Assembly: GCA_022843605.1 (NCBI GenBank)
Contig: JALHNI010000016.1
Span: 1-64,000, forward strand
Direction: 5' to 3'
Length of the DNA: 64,000 nt
Origin: Bryobacter sp.
GTDB taxonomy: Bacteria > Acidobacteriota > Terriglobia > Bryobacterales > Bryobacteraceae
Part shown: piece after piece, positions 1-6,583 of the stretch
Layout of the letters: the number at the start of each line of letters is the position of its first letter
How positions within the stretch are numbered: position 1 is the stretch's first letter
Position numbers and translations under genes: made by a program
Notes under the pieces: model-generated
Told to the model about the DNA's origin: nothing
What the model saw: only the letters and a program-made list of their open reading frames with translations
The model's database searches: none

Positions 1-93
1 GAATCACTTGCGTGCGGCTATAAGTCCGTTGCACTGTCAGGGGTACCGTCTCGAGTGTAACACCCGGTCCATTGGAGTCAACCCGAATCATTC

Positions 94-918
94 CTACTGT
101 TGCATCCCCGAAAACCACCAGTACCAGCGCAGAAAAGATACTCCTGTCAGGATCAAACAGATGGAGCCCACCACCTGCCAAACCCGCTCCTTCCAATTCA
201 TGAACAGCGAGGGAAAACCGGCAAGCCAGGTGACGGCCAGCCCCGTAACCAAACCGCCAATATGGGCGGCATTGTCCATGTTAAAGGGCAGCAGGCCCAT
301 CAGCAAGCCGTACATGGCCCAGCGCATCGCCTGTTGCTTGATTTGCTCGCCCATGGACGACCGGTCGATCAGGCCGAGGGCAATCAGCGAACCGATCAAA
401 CCGAAAATACCGGCGGAGGAGCCCACCGAAGGCGTGTAGTAGGACCACTGGCTGCTGAGATAGAAGCCGCCCACAGTAGAGGCGAAGTAGATCGCCAGGA
501 AACGCCAGACTCCGAAGGTCCGCTCCACGAAGGCGCCGACGTCGAGCATGGCCCAGGAGTTCATCAGAAGATGCAGGAGTCCTCCGTGAAGAAAGCCGGC
601 CGTCAATAGCCGGAACCACTGGCCGCCCTCAAAAACGAGATCGCCGCGCTTGGCTCCGAACAGCAGGAGCACGCGCGTATTCATGTCGCCGATGCCGGTA
701 CCCTCGGGGTTCATCAGGCTGCAGGCCAGGTAGAGCGCGACGTTGATGGTGAGGATGATGAAGGTGACAAAACGATCCTGGGGGATGAAGCCCCCTAACA
801 CCTCGGATGCCTCGGCGCCTCGCCTCGCGATCGGCGGACGAGGCGCCGCAATCTGAAATTCACAATACGGGCAGACGCGATCCGCCGTAGACAGTAAGGC
901 CCGGCAATTCGGGCACAT
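94..918 (-). CDS. Rhomboid family intramembrane serine protease with N-terminal zinc ribbon
   Basis: Integral inner-membrane protease expected to cleave transmembrane substrates within the bilayer. The N-terminus carries a zinc-ribbon pattern (CPNC...CPYC), followed by about six or seven hydrophobic segments. Rhomboid signatures are visible: HLLMNSWAML (the conserved H-x3-N helix), the catalytic serine in SVGSSAGIFGLIG, and the catalytic histidine in AAHIGGLVTG. I prefer the ATG at 918 because it has GGAG nine bases upstream. The ORF track starts at a GTG at 933, which has no usable spacing to its purine tract. The gene is divergent from the microcompartment cluster. Family assignment is secure; the substrate is unknown. 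Confidence 0.9.
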   Translation of the reverse strand: MCPNCRALLSTADRVCPYCEFQIAAPRPPIARRGAEASEVLGGFIPQDRFVTFIILTINVALYLACSLMNPEGTGIGDMNTRVLLLFGAKRGDLVFEGGQWFRLLTAGFLHGGLLHLLMNSWAMLDVGAFVERTFGVWRFLAIYFASTVGGFYLSSQWSYYTPSVGSSAGIFGLIGSLIALGLIDRSSMGEQIKQQAMRWAMYGLLMGLLPFNMDNAAHIGGLVTGLAVTWLAGFPSLFMNWKERVWQVVGSICLILTGVSFLRWYWWFSGMQQ

Positions 919-1001
919 GGGACGATTCTCCACCCTTCTATTCTATTGCTAGAATTAGGTTTCCCGCTCACTTTACGCATGAGCGAGACAAAGACGAATA
1001 A

Positions 1002-1784
1002 ATGGCGAAGACGGAAGCGGAACTCCGCGAAGAGATAGTTGAAATTGGACGCCTTTGCTGGACCAAGGGCTGGGTGGCGTCAAACGACGGCAATATCAGT
1101 ATCCGGCTGGATCCGGAGCGGATCCTCTGCACCCCCACCGGGGTGAGCAAGGGACGGATGCGCGCCTCCGACATGATCATCGTGGATCCGGCGGGCAATA
1201 AGGTCGCCGGTGAGCGGCAGCGGACCAGCGAAATCAACATGCACTTGGCCATCTATAAGATGCGCCCGGACATCAACGGCGTGGTGCATTGCCACCCGCC
1301 GGTGGGCACGGGGTTTGCCGCCGCCGGGCGATCCTTGAACCAGGCAATTTTGCCCGAGGTCATCGTCGGGTTGGGCTGTGTGCCGCTGGCAGCGTATGGG
1401 TTGCCGGGGACGGAAGAATTGATCACCCCGATGCTACCGCTGATCCCCAAGTACGACGCTATTCTGCTGGGCAATCACGGCGTTACCTGCTACGGGAGCG
1501 ACGTTTGGAAGGCCTACTATCTGATGGAGACAGTGGAACATTCGTCGCGTATCACCCTGGTGGCGGAGCTATTGGGCGGCCCCAAGCTATTGCCCCGTGA
1601 AGAAGTGGACAAGCTGTTCGATGCACGGTCGCGTTATGGCATTGCCTCGCGGAATTCGGCGGCGCCGGGATGTCCGGTGGTGGCCGAGGAGGTGTCAGGC
1701 AGCGCGGGGGCCGGGGGCGAACGATTCTACGTGACCCGCGAGGAACTGATCGCATTGGTGGATGAAGCGCTGAAAGCGCGGTAG
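1002..1784 (+). CDS. Class II aldolase (fuculose/rhamnulose-1-phosphate aldolase type), BMC cargo
   Basis: Zinc-dependent class II aldolase/adducin-family enzyme. In PVM-type microcompartments such enzymes split L-fuculose-1-P or L-rhamnulose-1-P into DHAP and lactaldehyde. SNDGNISIRL near residue 28, the metal-binding HCHPP near residue 97 and LGNHG near residue 160 fit the family. After the catalytic domain (about 215 residues) comes a Gly/Ala/Ser-rich linker (SGSAGAGG), then FYVTREELIALVDEALKAR, an amphipathic C-terminal helix of the kind that targets cargo into BMC shells. The gene heads a run of four shell genes. Substrate specificity is inferred from context, not proven. Confidence 0.88.
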   Translation: MAKTEAELREEIVEIGRLCWTKGWVASNDGNISIRLDPERILCTPTGVSKGRMRASDMIIVDPAGNKVAGERQRTSEINMHLAIYKMRPDINGVVHCHPPVGTGFAAAGRSLNQAILPEVIVGLGCVPLAAYGLPGTEELITPMLPLIPKYDAILLGNHGVTCYGSDVWKAYYLMETVEHSSRITLVAELLGGPKLLPREEVDKLFDARSRYGIASRNSAAPGCPVVAEEVSGSAGAGGERFYVTREELIALVDEALKAR

Positions 1785-1813
1785 CATAAGAGGGCTGGAG
1801 ATGACGAAACGCA

Positions 1814-2101
1814 ATGGGTGAAGCACTCGGTATGGTGGAAACCCGCGGGATGGTGGCGATGATCGAAGCCGCCGACGCGATGGTAAAGGCCGCTAAGGTG
1901 AACTTGGTGGGCTGGGAAAAGATTGGTTCGGGCTATGTGACGGCGCTGGTTCGCGGCGACGTGGCGGCAGTCCGCGCGGCGACGGACGCCGGTGCGGCAG
2001 CCGCGCGGCGCGTGGGCGAGTTGATCGCCGTACACGTGATTCCTCGTCCTCACCCGAGTCTTGAAGATGTCTTGCCGATCGGCAAGGCCAGCTCGAAATA
2101 A
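1814..2101 (+). CDS. Bacterial microcompartment hexameric shell protein (BMC-H)
   Basis: Canonical single-domain BMC-H protein (Pfam 00936 type) of 95 residues, which assembles into cyclic hexamers tiling the shell facets. It opens with [20 protein letters not shown] and carries the pore-loop region [18 protein letters not shown], both typical of the family. The C-terminus ends shortly after the fold (KASSK). GGAG lies 13 bases before the ATG at 1814, which is somewhat long. It sits between the aldolase and the vertex proteins with gaps of 29 and 3 bases, so co-transcription is likely. It is the only BMC-H in the window and no BMC-T is present. Confidence 0.95.
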   Translation: MGEALGMVETRGMVAMIEAADAMVKAAKVNLVGWEKIGSGYVTALVRGDVAAVRAATDAGAAAARRVGELIAVHVIPRPHPSLEDVLPIGKASSK

Positions 2102-2104
2102 GCA

Positions 2105-2374
2105 ATGATTCTGGCCCGAGTTGTCGGCACCGTGGTCGCGACCAGGAAGGACCCCCGGTTGGAGGGTCAAAAACTCCTGATCGTGAAGCCGATATCGCCG
2201 GAAGGGCACGACGAAGCCGGCTATGTGATTGCAGTGGATACGGTCGGCGCCGGCAATCGCGAGAAAGTCCTTCTCGTGGGCGGCAGTTCGGCGCGCTTAG
2301 CCGAAGGCTGCAAGGATAAACCCGTCGACCAGGCGATCATTGCCATCGTCGATTCTGTCGACCTGGACAAGTAG
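2105..2374 (+). CDS. Microcompartment vertex protein BMC-P, paralogue 1 (EutN/CcmL family)
   Basis: Pentameric shell-vertex protein of 89 residues. The EutN/CcmL pattern is clear: MILARVVGTVVATRKDPRLE at the start, then LLIVKPI, a central VIAVDTVGAG strand-turn and a C-terminal IIAIVDSVDL strand. Five copies are expected to cap the icosahedral vertices. It starts three bases after the BMC-H stop and ends three bases before the next BMC-P, so translational coupling is likely. It is one of three consecutive BMC-P paralogues, a number also seen in some other BMC locus types. Confidence 0.95.
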   Translation: MILARVVGTVVATRKDPRLEGQKLLIVKPISPEGHDEAGYVIAVDTVGAGNREKVLLVGGSSARLAEGCKDKPVDQAIIAIVDSVDLDK

Positions 2375-2377
2375 GCG

Positions 2378-2659
2378 ATGCAACTGGGGCGCGTGATCGG
2401 CCGCATTTGGGCGACGGTGAAAGATCCGGGGTTGCATGCCCAACGTTTGATGGTGGTACAGCCGCTAACGCCGGAGCTTACCCCCACCGGAAAACAGATC
2501 ATCTGCGCGGACGGCACAGGTTCCGTCGGTGCCGGCGAATTGATCTATTGGTGCGGTGGCAAGGAATCGAGCTTTCCCTTCTTACCGACGGAAGTGCCGA
2601 CAAACGCGACCATCGTCGGAATCGTGGACGAATTGCACGTGGAGCGGGACCGATGCTGA
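2378..2659 (+). CDS. Microcompartment vertex protein BMC-P, paralogue 2 (EutN/CcmL family)
   Basis: Second pentamer-forming vertex protein, 93 residues, with the family opening MQLGRVIGRIWATVKDPGLH, then LMVVQPLTPE and a closing NATIVGIVDELHVE strand. The central loop (CADGTGSVGAGELIYWCGGKES) contains two cysteines that are absent from paralogue 1, so the paralogues have diverged. Its last codons overlap the start of paralogue 3 by seven bases. Sequence divergence among the three suggests distinct vertex positions or gene-dosage roles; this is inference. Confidence 0.95.
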   Translation: MQLGRVIGRIWATVKDPGLHAQRLMVVQPLTPELTPTGKQIICADGTGSVGAGELIYWCGGKESSFPFLPTEVPTNATIVGIVDELHVERDRC

Positions 2660-2967
2660 TCGGACGGGTGATCGGCGAAATGGTCGCCACCGAAAAACAT
2701 GCTAGCCACGTCGGCTGCACCGCCCTGATTGTTCAGCCGCTGGAACTGGATGGCACGAACCGGGGCAACGCGGTCATTGCTTTCGACTCCATTGGCGTCG
2801 GGATCGGCGAGTGCGTGCTCTTGACGACCGAGGGCTACAGCGCGATGACGAGCGTAGGCCGCCCGAATTCACCGATCGATACGGCTGTAATCGGCGTCAT
2901 CGATCTTGTCGAGATCGGCGGAGCGCCGTCCTCTGCGTTTCCGGTCCGAATGCGCAAAGACGAGTAA
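2653..2967 (+). CDS. Microcompartment vertex protein BMC-P, paralogue 3, with C-terminal extension
   Basis: Third EutN/CcmL-type vertex protein (104 residues from the ATG at 2653). The ORF track merges it into a longer frame beginning at 2407, but that upstream part is out-of-frame shadow over paralogue 2. MLIGRVIGEMVATEKHASHV and the terminal TAVIGVIDLVEI strand are diagnostic. After the fold comes an unusual basic tail (PSSAFPVRMRKDE). That tail is encoded in DNA that also encodes, on the opposite strand, the C-terminus of the DUF4149-like protein, a convergent overlap of 99 bases. Confidence 0.92.
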   Translation: MLIGRVIGEMVATEKHASHVGCTALIVQPLELDGTNRGNAVIAFDSIGVGIGECVLLTTEGYSAMTSVGRPNSPIDTAVIGVIDLVEIGGAPSSAFPVRMRKDE

Positions 2968-3468
2968 CCCTGCCAAGCCCAGCCCTGTCAGCATCTTGAG
3001 CGATTCGAACGACGAGTAAACGGTGTGCATCACCGAGAGTTGCTTGCGCTGCGAAGGAAACTGCGTCGCATCGGCAAATTCGACCGCGCGACCCAAACCC
3101 ACAATACTAGGCATCACCCCAAACTGATTGATCAGCACGATGACGAACATCGCAAACGACACGCCGAGAGTCTTCTTGTTGGCGGACGTACCAAAAAGGA
3201 GCAGGCAGAACAAAGCCAGCCCGAGCAAGAGTTGCGCGAGGCCCCAATACTCGAAAAAGGTGCGATTGATCTCGCCAACCTGGTGGCGTAAGAGGTAGCG
3301 CGAATCCACCGCGCCTAAGGTCTCGATGGCCTTCGCGGCACCGGGCAACGCCGGAGCCAGCAAGATTCGATCGGCAATTTTGAAGTTTCCGACCGCAACG
3401 GCAGCCATGAAGAGGGTTCCACTCAGCCAAGCTCCGAGCAAAATACACGCCAGTCGCTGGTTATTCAT
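2869..3468 (-). CDS. DUF4149-like (TMEM205-like) four-helix membrane protein
   Basis: Small integral membrane protein with about four hydrophobic helices (CILLGAWLSGTLFMAAVAVG; LAQLLLGLALFCLLLFG; GVSFAMFVIVLINQFGVMPS; MLTGLGLAGLLVF) and a charged C-terminal tail. The LLRHQVGEINRTFFEYWG loop after helix 1 resembles DUF4149 proteins. Function is unknown. The ORF track start at 3471 is a TTG; the ATG at 3468 has GAGG eight bases upstream and is preferred. The gene runs convergently into the last BMC-P gene, so transcription of the two may interfere. Confidence 0.75.
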   Translation of the reverse strand: MNNQRLACILLGAWLSGTLFMAAVAVGNFKIADRILLAPALPGAAKAIETLGAVDSRYLLRHQVGEINRTFFEYWGLAQLLLGLALFCLLLFGTSANKKTLGVSFAMFVIVLINQFGVMPSIVGLGRAVEFADATQFPSQRKQLSVMHTVYSSFESLKMLTGLGLAGLLVFAHSDRKRRGRRSADLDKIDDADYSRIDR

Positions 3469-3501
3469 CAATGAACCTCATTTTAGTATGCTGGAGTCCT
3501 T

Positions 3502-4512
3502 ATGATCTGTAGAAATATCACCCGGCGCGTGGCGATGATGGCGGCAGTTCCTGCATTCGCGGAACCGCTCAAGCTTCCTAAAAAGGTGCGCGTGGTACTG
3601 ATCGGCAGAGAAGGCCATACAGGTGAGGTCTCCACGCCGGCAAAACAGATTCCGGGGATTGAAATCGTCGCTCAACTGGACGGGAAGGCAGACTATCGTT
3701 CGGTTTTAGACCGGGAGAAGCCGGATATTGTTGGGGTTTGCAACGACAATGGAGCGCGCGCGGCGGCGATCATCGCCTGCGCGGAACGCGGTCTGCACTT
3801 TATCGCGGAAAAACCTTTTGCCATTAAAGTGGAAGACTTGGCGCGTTGCCGTCGCGCGGTGGAAAAGAGCGGGGTGCGCTACACGATGATGCTGCCGCTG
3901 CGATTTGCGCCGCACTTCCTGGCGCTGAAGGAGATCGTGAGTTCGGGCCAGATCGGCGAAGTGGCGCAGATTGGAGGGCAGAAATCGTATAAGCCCGCAC
4001 CGAACGTCGCCTGGCGCAACAAAGCCGCCAGTTATGGCGGTACGATTCCTTGGGTGGGGATCCACATGGCGGATTTGATGCGCTGGACCAGTGGCCGCGA
4101 GTTTGTCTCCGCGGCGGCCTTTCAGTCGCGTCTGGGATGGCCGGAACTCGGTGACCGGGAGAATACCGCGGCAGCCCTGTTTCAACTCGACAATGGCGGC
4201 GTGGCGACGTTGCGGATGGACTATCTACGGCCCGATGGAGCCAAGACGCATGAAGACGACCGGTTACGACTGGCCGGCACCAAGGGCGTTGCCGAATATC
4301 AGGCTTCCACCGGCGTAACGCTAATGACCTATGACGGGCCTCAAAGGGTGATTAGCGCTTTGCCAGCCCAGCAATCTCTTTTCACGGAGTTCCTGCGGGC
4401 GATCTACCTTGGCGGGCCGGATCCGATTGCTTTGGCCGATATCTGGCGGATAAACGAGATCTGCCTAAAGACTCGCGACGCGGCCAACTCGAACCGCGTC
4501 GCGAAGCTATAG
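3502..4512 (+). CDS. Gfo/Idh/MocA family oxidoreductase, probably Tat-exported
   Basis: NAD(P)-dependent oxidoreductase of the sugar/inositol dehydrogenase type. The N-terminus (RNITRRVAMMAAVPAFA) has a twin-arginine followed by a hydrophobic stretch and AFA, suggesting Tat export, as is common for this family in Acidobacteria. The Rossmann glycine motif is atypical, GREGHTG (GxxGxxG) instead of GxGxxG/A. The family EKPF motif follows near residue 110 and the C-terminal dehydrogenase domain fills residues 130-330. GGAG five bases before the ATG supports the start. The substrate is unknown; possibly involved in deoxysugar or glycoside oxidation. Confidence 0.85.
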   Translation: MICRNITRRVAMMAAVPAFAEPLKLPKKVRVVLIGREGHTGEVSTPAKQIPGIEIVAQLDGKADYRSVLDREKPDIVGVCNDNGARAAAIIACAERGLHFIAEKPFAIKVEDLARCRRAVEKSGVRYTMMLPLRFAPHFLALKEIVSSGQIGEVAQIGGQKSYKPAPNVAWRNKAASYGGTIPWVGIHMADLMRWTSGREFVSAAAFQSRLGWPELGDRENTAAALFQLDNGGVATLRMDYLRPDGAKTHEDDRLRLAGTKGVAEYQASTGVTLMTYDGPQRVISALPAQQSLFTEFLRAIYLGGPDPIALADIWRINEICLKTRDAANSNRVAKL

Positions 4513-4516
4513 CGCA

Positions 4517-5302
4517 CTAGTTGCGGCGAACGTTCACGCTTCGGACGTTGCCGTTATTGGCGTTCACCTGGCAGGTATAACGGAAGCGATCTCCGTTGTC
4601 GCCGCGCACTGTGCCCACAATCCGACTGTTGTTGCGGTTGTTATTGTTGCGATTATTGTTGTTTGAATTGTTCGTGTTCATGTTGTCAAAGGTGAGATTT
4701 GACACGTTGAAATCACGTTGCACTTCCTGACGAACCCGATCCATGCAGGTGTTCATGGCCCGGTCGTAACTATTGCCGGAGGTGCCGAAGTTCCCGTTGT
4801 TGTTATTGTTGTTGTTATTGTTGTTATTGCCCCGGTTGCCGCCGAAGAAGCCACCGTTGTTGCTATTTCCGCTGTTGTTCATCCCGTTATCGCCCTGCCA
4901 GGAAACTTCAAAGGTGTAGCCCTCGTCGCCGCCTTTCGCGTCGCGAATGTAGACCACCGCTTCGCCATTAGGGTCCTGCCGGGGATCCGACTGGAGACGA
5001 ACCTCGCCGCGACCGTCGATGCCTTTGAACTTGAAGTCGGTCAGGTTGCGGCCATTCCGGAGCAGAGACGAGCATTCAGTGCCGTCATTGCGGCTATCCT
5101 GACCCTGAATCGTCAACACGCGGATCTGTCCGTTGCCAATCCGTACGTTTACGGTGTCATCCACCATGATTCGAACGATGCACTTGCCAGCCGCCGAATC
5201 ACCACCCGTAATTCGCGGTGTAATCACGACGGCGTTCCGTTGGGCAGAAGCCAGGCCAGCGCCCACTAGGGCAAACATTCCAATAGTCAAAAACTGTTTC
5301 AT
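4517..5302 (-). CDS. Secreted Asn-rich protein with poly-Asn tracts, unknown function
   Basis: Start chosen at 5302, where GGAGG lies five to six bases upstream and a classical signal peptide begins (MKQFLTIGMFALVGAGLASAQ). The ORF track's 59 extra N-terminal residues look non-coding. The mature protein has a beta-type N-terminal half (residues about 25-150), then Gly/Asn-rich linkers including an 11-residue Asn run, a Cys-containing helix (MNTCMDRVRQEVQRDF), a second Asn-rich linker, and a C-terminal module FRYTCQVNANNGNVRSVNVR. Asn tracts use mixed AAT/AAC codons, which argues for selection on the residue and against simple slippage. I do not recognise a family. Confidence 0.8.
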   Translation of the reverse strand: MKQFLTIGMFALVGAGLASAQRNAVVITPRITGGDSAAGKCIVRIMVDDTVNVRIGNGQIRVLTIQGQDSRNDGTECSSLLRNGRNLTDFKFKGIDGRGEVRLQSDPRQDPNGEAVVYIRDAKGGDEGYTFEVSWQGDNGMNNSGNSNNGGFFGGNRGNNNNNNNNNNNGNFGTSGNSYDRAMNTCMDRVRQEVQRDFNVSNLTFDNMNTNNSNNNNRNNNNRNNSRIVGTVRGDNGDRFRYTCQVNANNGNVRSVNVRRN

Positions 5303-5396
5303 CAGGTCCTCCAAAAGCCGGATCATCTCACGCACCGGCAGTTGCGTATTCCATCGCCATACGGCAATTCTTGCCGCTCTGGGGCAGATAGAGCAA

Positions 5397-5822
5397 TTAC
5401 TTGGCCACAAACCAGGCCAGGACCTTTTTATCTTTCGACAGGAGTTCCAAGCCCTTCTCAGAAACTCGATACTGAGCAACTTTGCCCAAGGCTTTTAAGG
5501 TTGGTTGCTCAATATTGGGATCGGCACAGGCCATCATCGTACTGCCCATCATGCCGAACTTGAGGAAATCGCCGGATCGTTCGTAAGCCGCAAACATGCG
5601 ATTGCAGCCCGAGTTACCGGAAATGCGTCCCTTGGAAAAGCGCAATTCCGGCACCAAGCGTAAGCCTTCCGGCAGTTTCTGCTCATTCAATTCCCGCAGC
5701 TTCCAATCCTGCTCTTCGAGCATCAAAGCTTTTTTCCCCTTGGTGTCCGACTGGGGCGGGGTGGTATCCTGAGCGGCGAAGGCCACCAGAACCAGCATGA
5801 AAGGCGCAAGGAAGGTCATCAT
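5397..5822 (-). CDS. Exported META (HslJ-like) domain protein
   Basis: Small secreted protein with signal peptide (MMTFLAPFMLVLVAFAAQD) and a META/HslJ-like domain. The domain is recognised by the GNSGCNRMFAAYE loop and the following MMGSTMMACADP segment containing the paired cysteine. META proteins are linked to motility, heat-shock or antibiotic tolerance in other bacteria, but their biochemistry is unclear. I start at 5822 because the upstream 12 codons of the ORF precede the signal peptide and would bury it. It ends 94 bases before the next minus-strand gene begins. Confidence 0.8.
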   Translation of the reverse strand: MMTFLAPFMLVLVAFAAQDTTPPQSDTKGKKALMLEEQDWKLRELNEQKLPEGLRLVPELRFSKGRISGNSGCNRMFAAYERSGDFLKFGMMGSTMMACADPNIEQPTLKALGKVAQYRVSEKGLELLSKDKKVLAWFVAK

Positions 5823-5890
5823 CGGATTCGCTGTACCCTTTGATGGCGCGTCTCGCATCCAGGTTCCAGCCGAATATAGAGGAGTTTGCG

Positions 5891-6583
5891 ATGAAGTATT
5901 TGATTTTTTCCACCCTGCTCGCGACAGCGACCTTAAGCGCCCAAAGTTCTGCTCGTAGCGCGGTTGCCGAACGCCTGGAAGCCGCCACGATCGTCGTGAA
6001 CGAGACGATGGCCGAGGGCGATAAGGGCATTCCGAAGGACTTACTGGTAAAGAGCGAATGCGCCGTAGTGGTCCCTGGCCTCAAGAAGGGCGCTTTCATC
6101 ATTGGCGCCCGCTTCGGACGTGGCTTTATGACCTGTCGCACCAAAGATGGCAGCGCCTGGAGCGCGCCCGGGGCCGTGAAGATTGAAGGCGGGAGCATCG
6201 GGCTGCAGGCCGGTGGCGCAGAGGTAGACGTCGTGCTGCTGATTATGAATCAGGCCGGGGTAAAGAAGCTCCTCAACAACAAGTTCACCATCGGGGCGAA
6301 TGCGAGCGTTGCCGGCGGGCCGGTTGGCCGCGATGCCAATGCCGCAACGGACGCCCAGATGCGCGCCGAGATTCTCAGCTATTCGCGCAGCCGCGGAATC
6401 TTTGCCGGCATTTCGCTCACCGGCGCCACCATTCGCGAGGATCAGGATGCAATCGCCGAACTGTATGGCTCCGCGAAAAAGAAGATGAAGAATCGCGACA
6501 TTCTGGAGAAGGAAACAACCCCGGAAGTCGCGAAGGCTTACATTGACACGCTGACGAAGTACTCAGCACGCCGCACCAACTAA
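5891..6583 (+). CDS. SYLF (Ysc84-like) lipid-binding domain protein, exported
   Basis: Start at 5891 is supported by GAGGAG seven bases upstream and by a signal peptide (MKYLIFSTLLATATLSAQS); the ORF track's 17 preceding residues are unlikely. The mature protein matches the SYLF/Ysc84 family: CAVVVPGLKKGAFIIGARFG, a W-containing SAWSAPGAVKIEGGSIGLQAG stretch, and VLLIMNQAGVKKLL followed by FTIGANASVAGGPVGR. SYLF domains bind phosphoinositides and other lipids in eukaryotes; bacterial versions are exported and of unknown role. The stop overlaps the convergent gene by four bases. Confidence 0.88.
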   Translation: MKYLIFSTLLATATLSAQSSARSAVAERLEAATIVVNETMAEGDKGIPKDLLVKSECAVVVPGLKKGAFIIGARFGRGFMTCRTKDGSAWSAPGAVKIEGGSIGLQAGGAEVDVVLLIMNQAGVKKLLNNKFTIGANASVAGGPVGRDANAATDAQMRAEILSYSRSRGIFAGISLTGATIREDQDAIAELYGSAKKKMKNRDILEKETTPEVAKAYIDTLTKYSARRTN

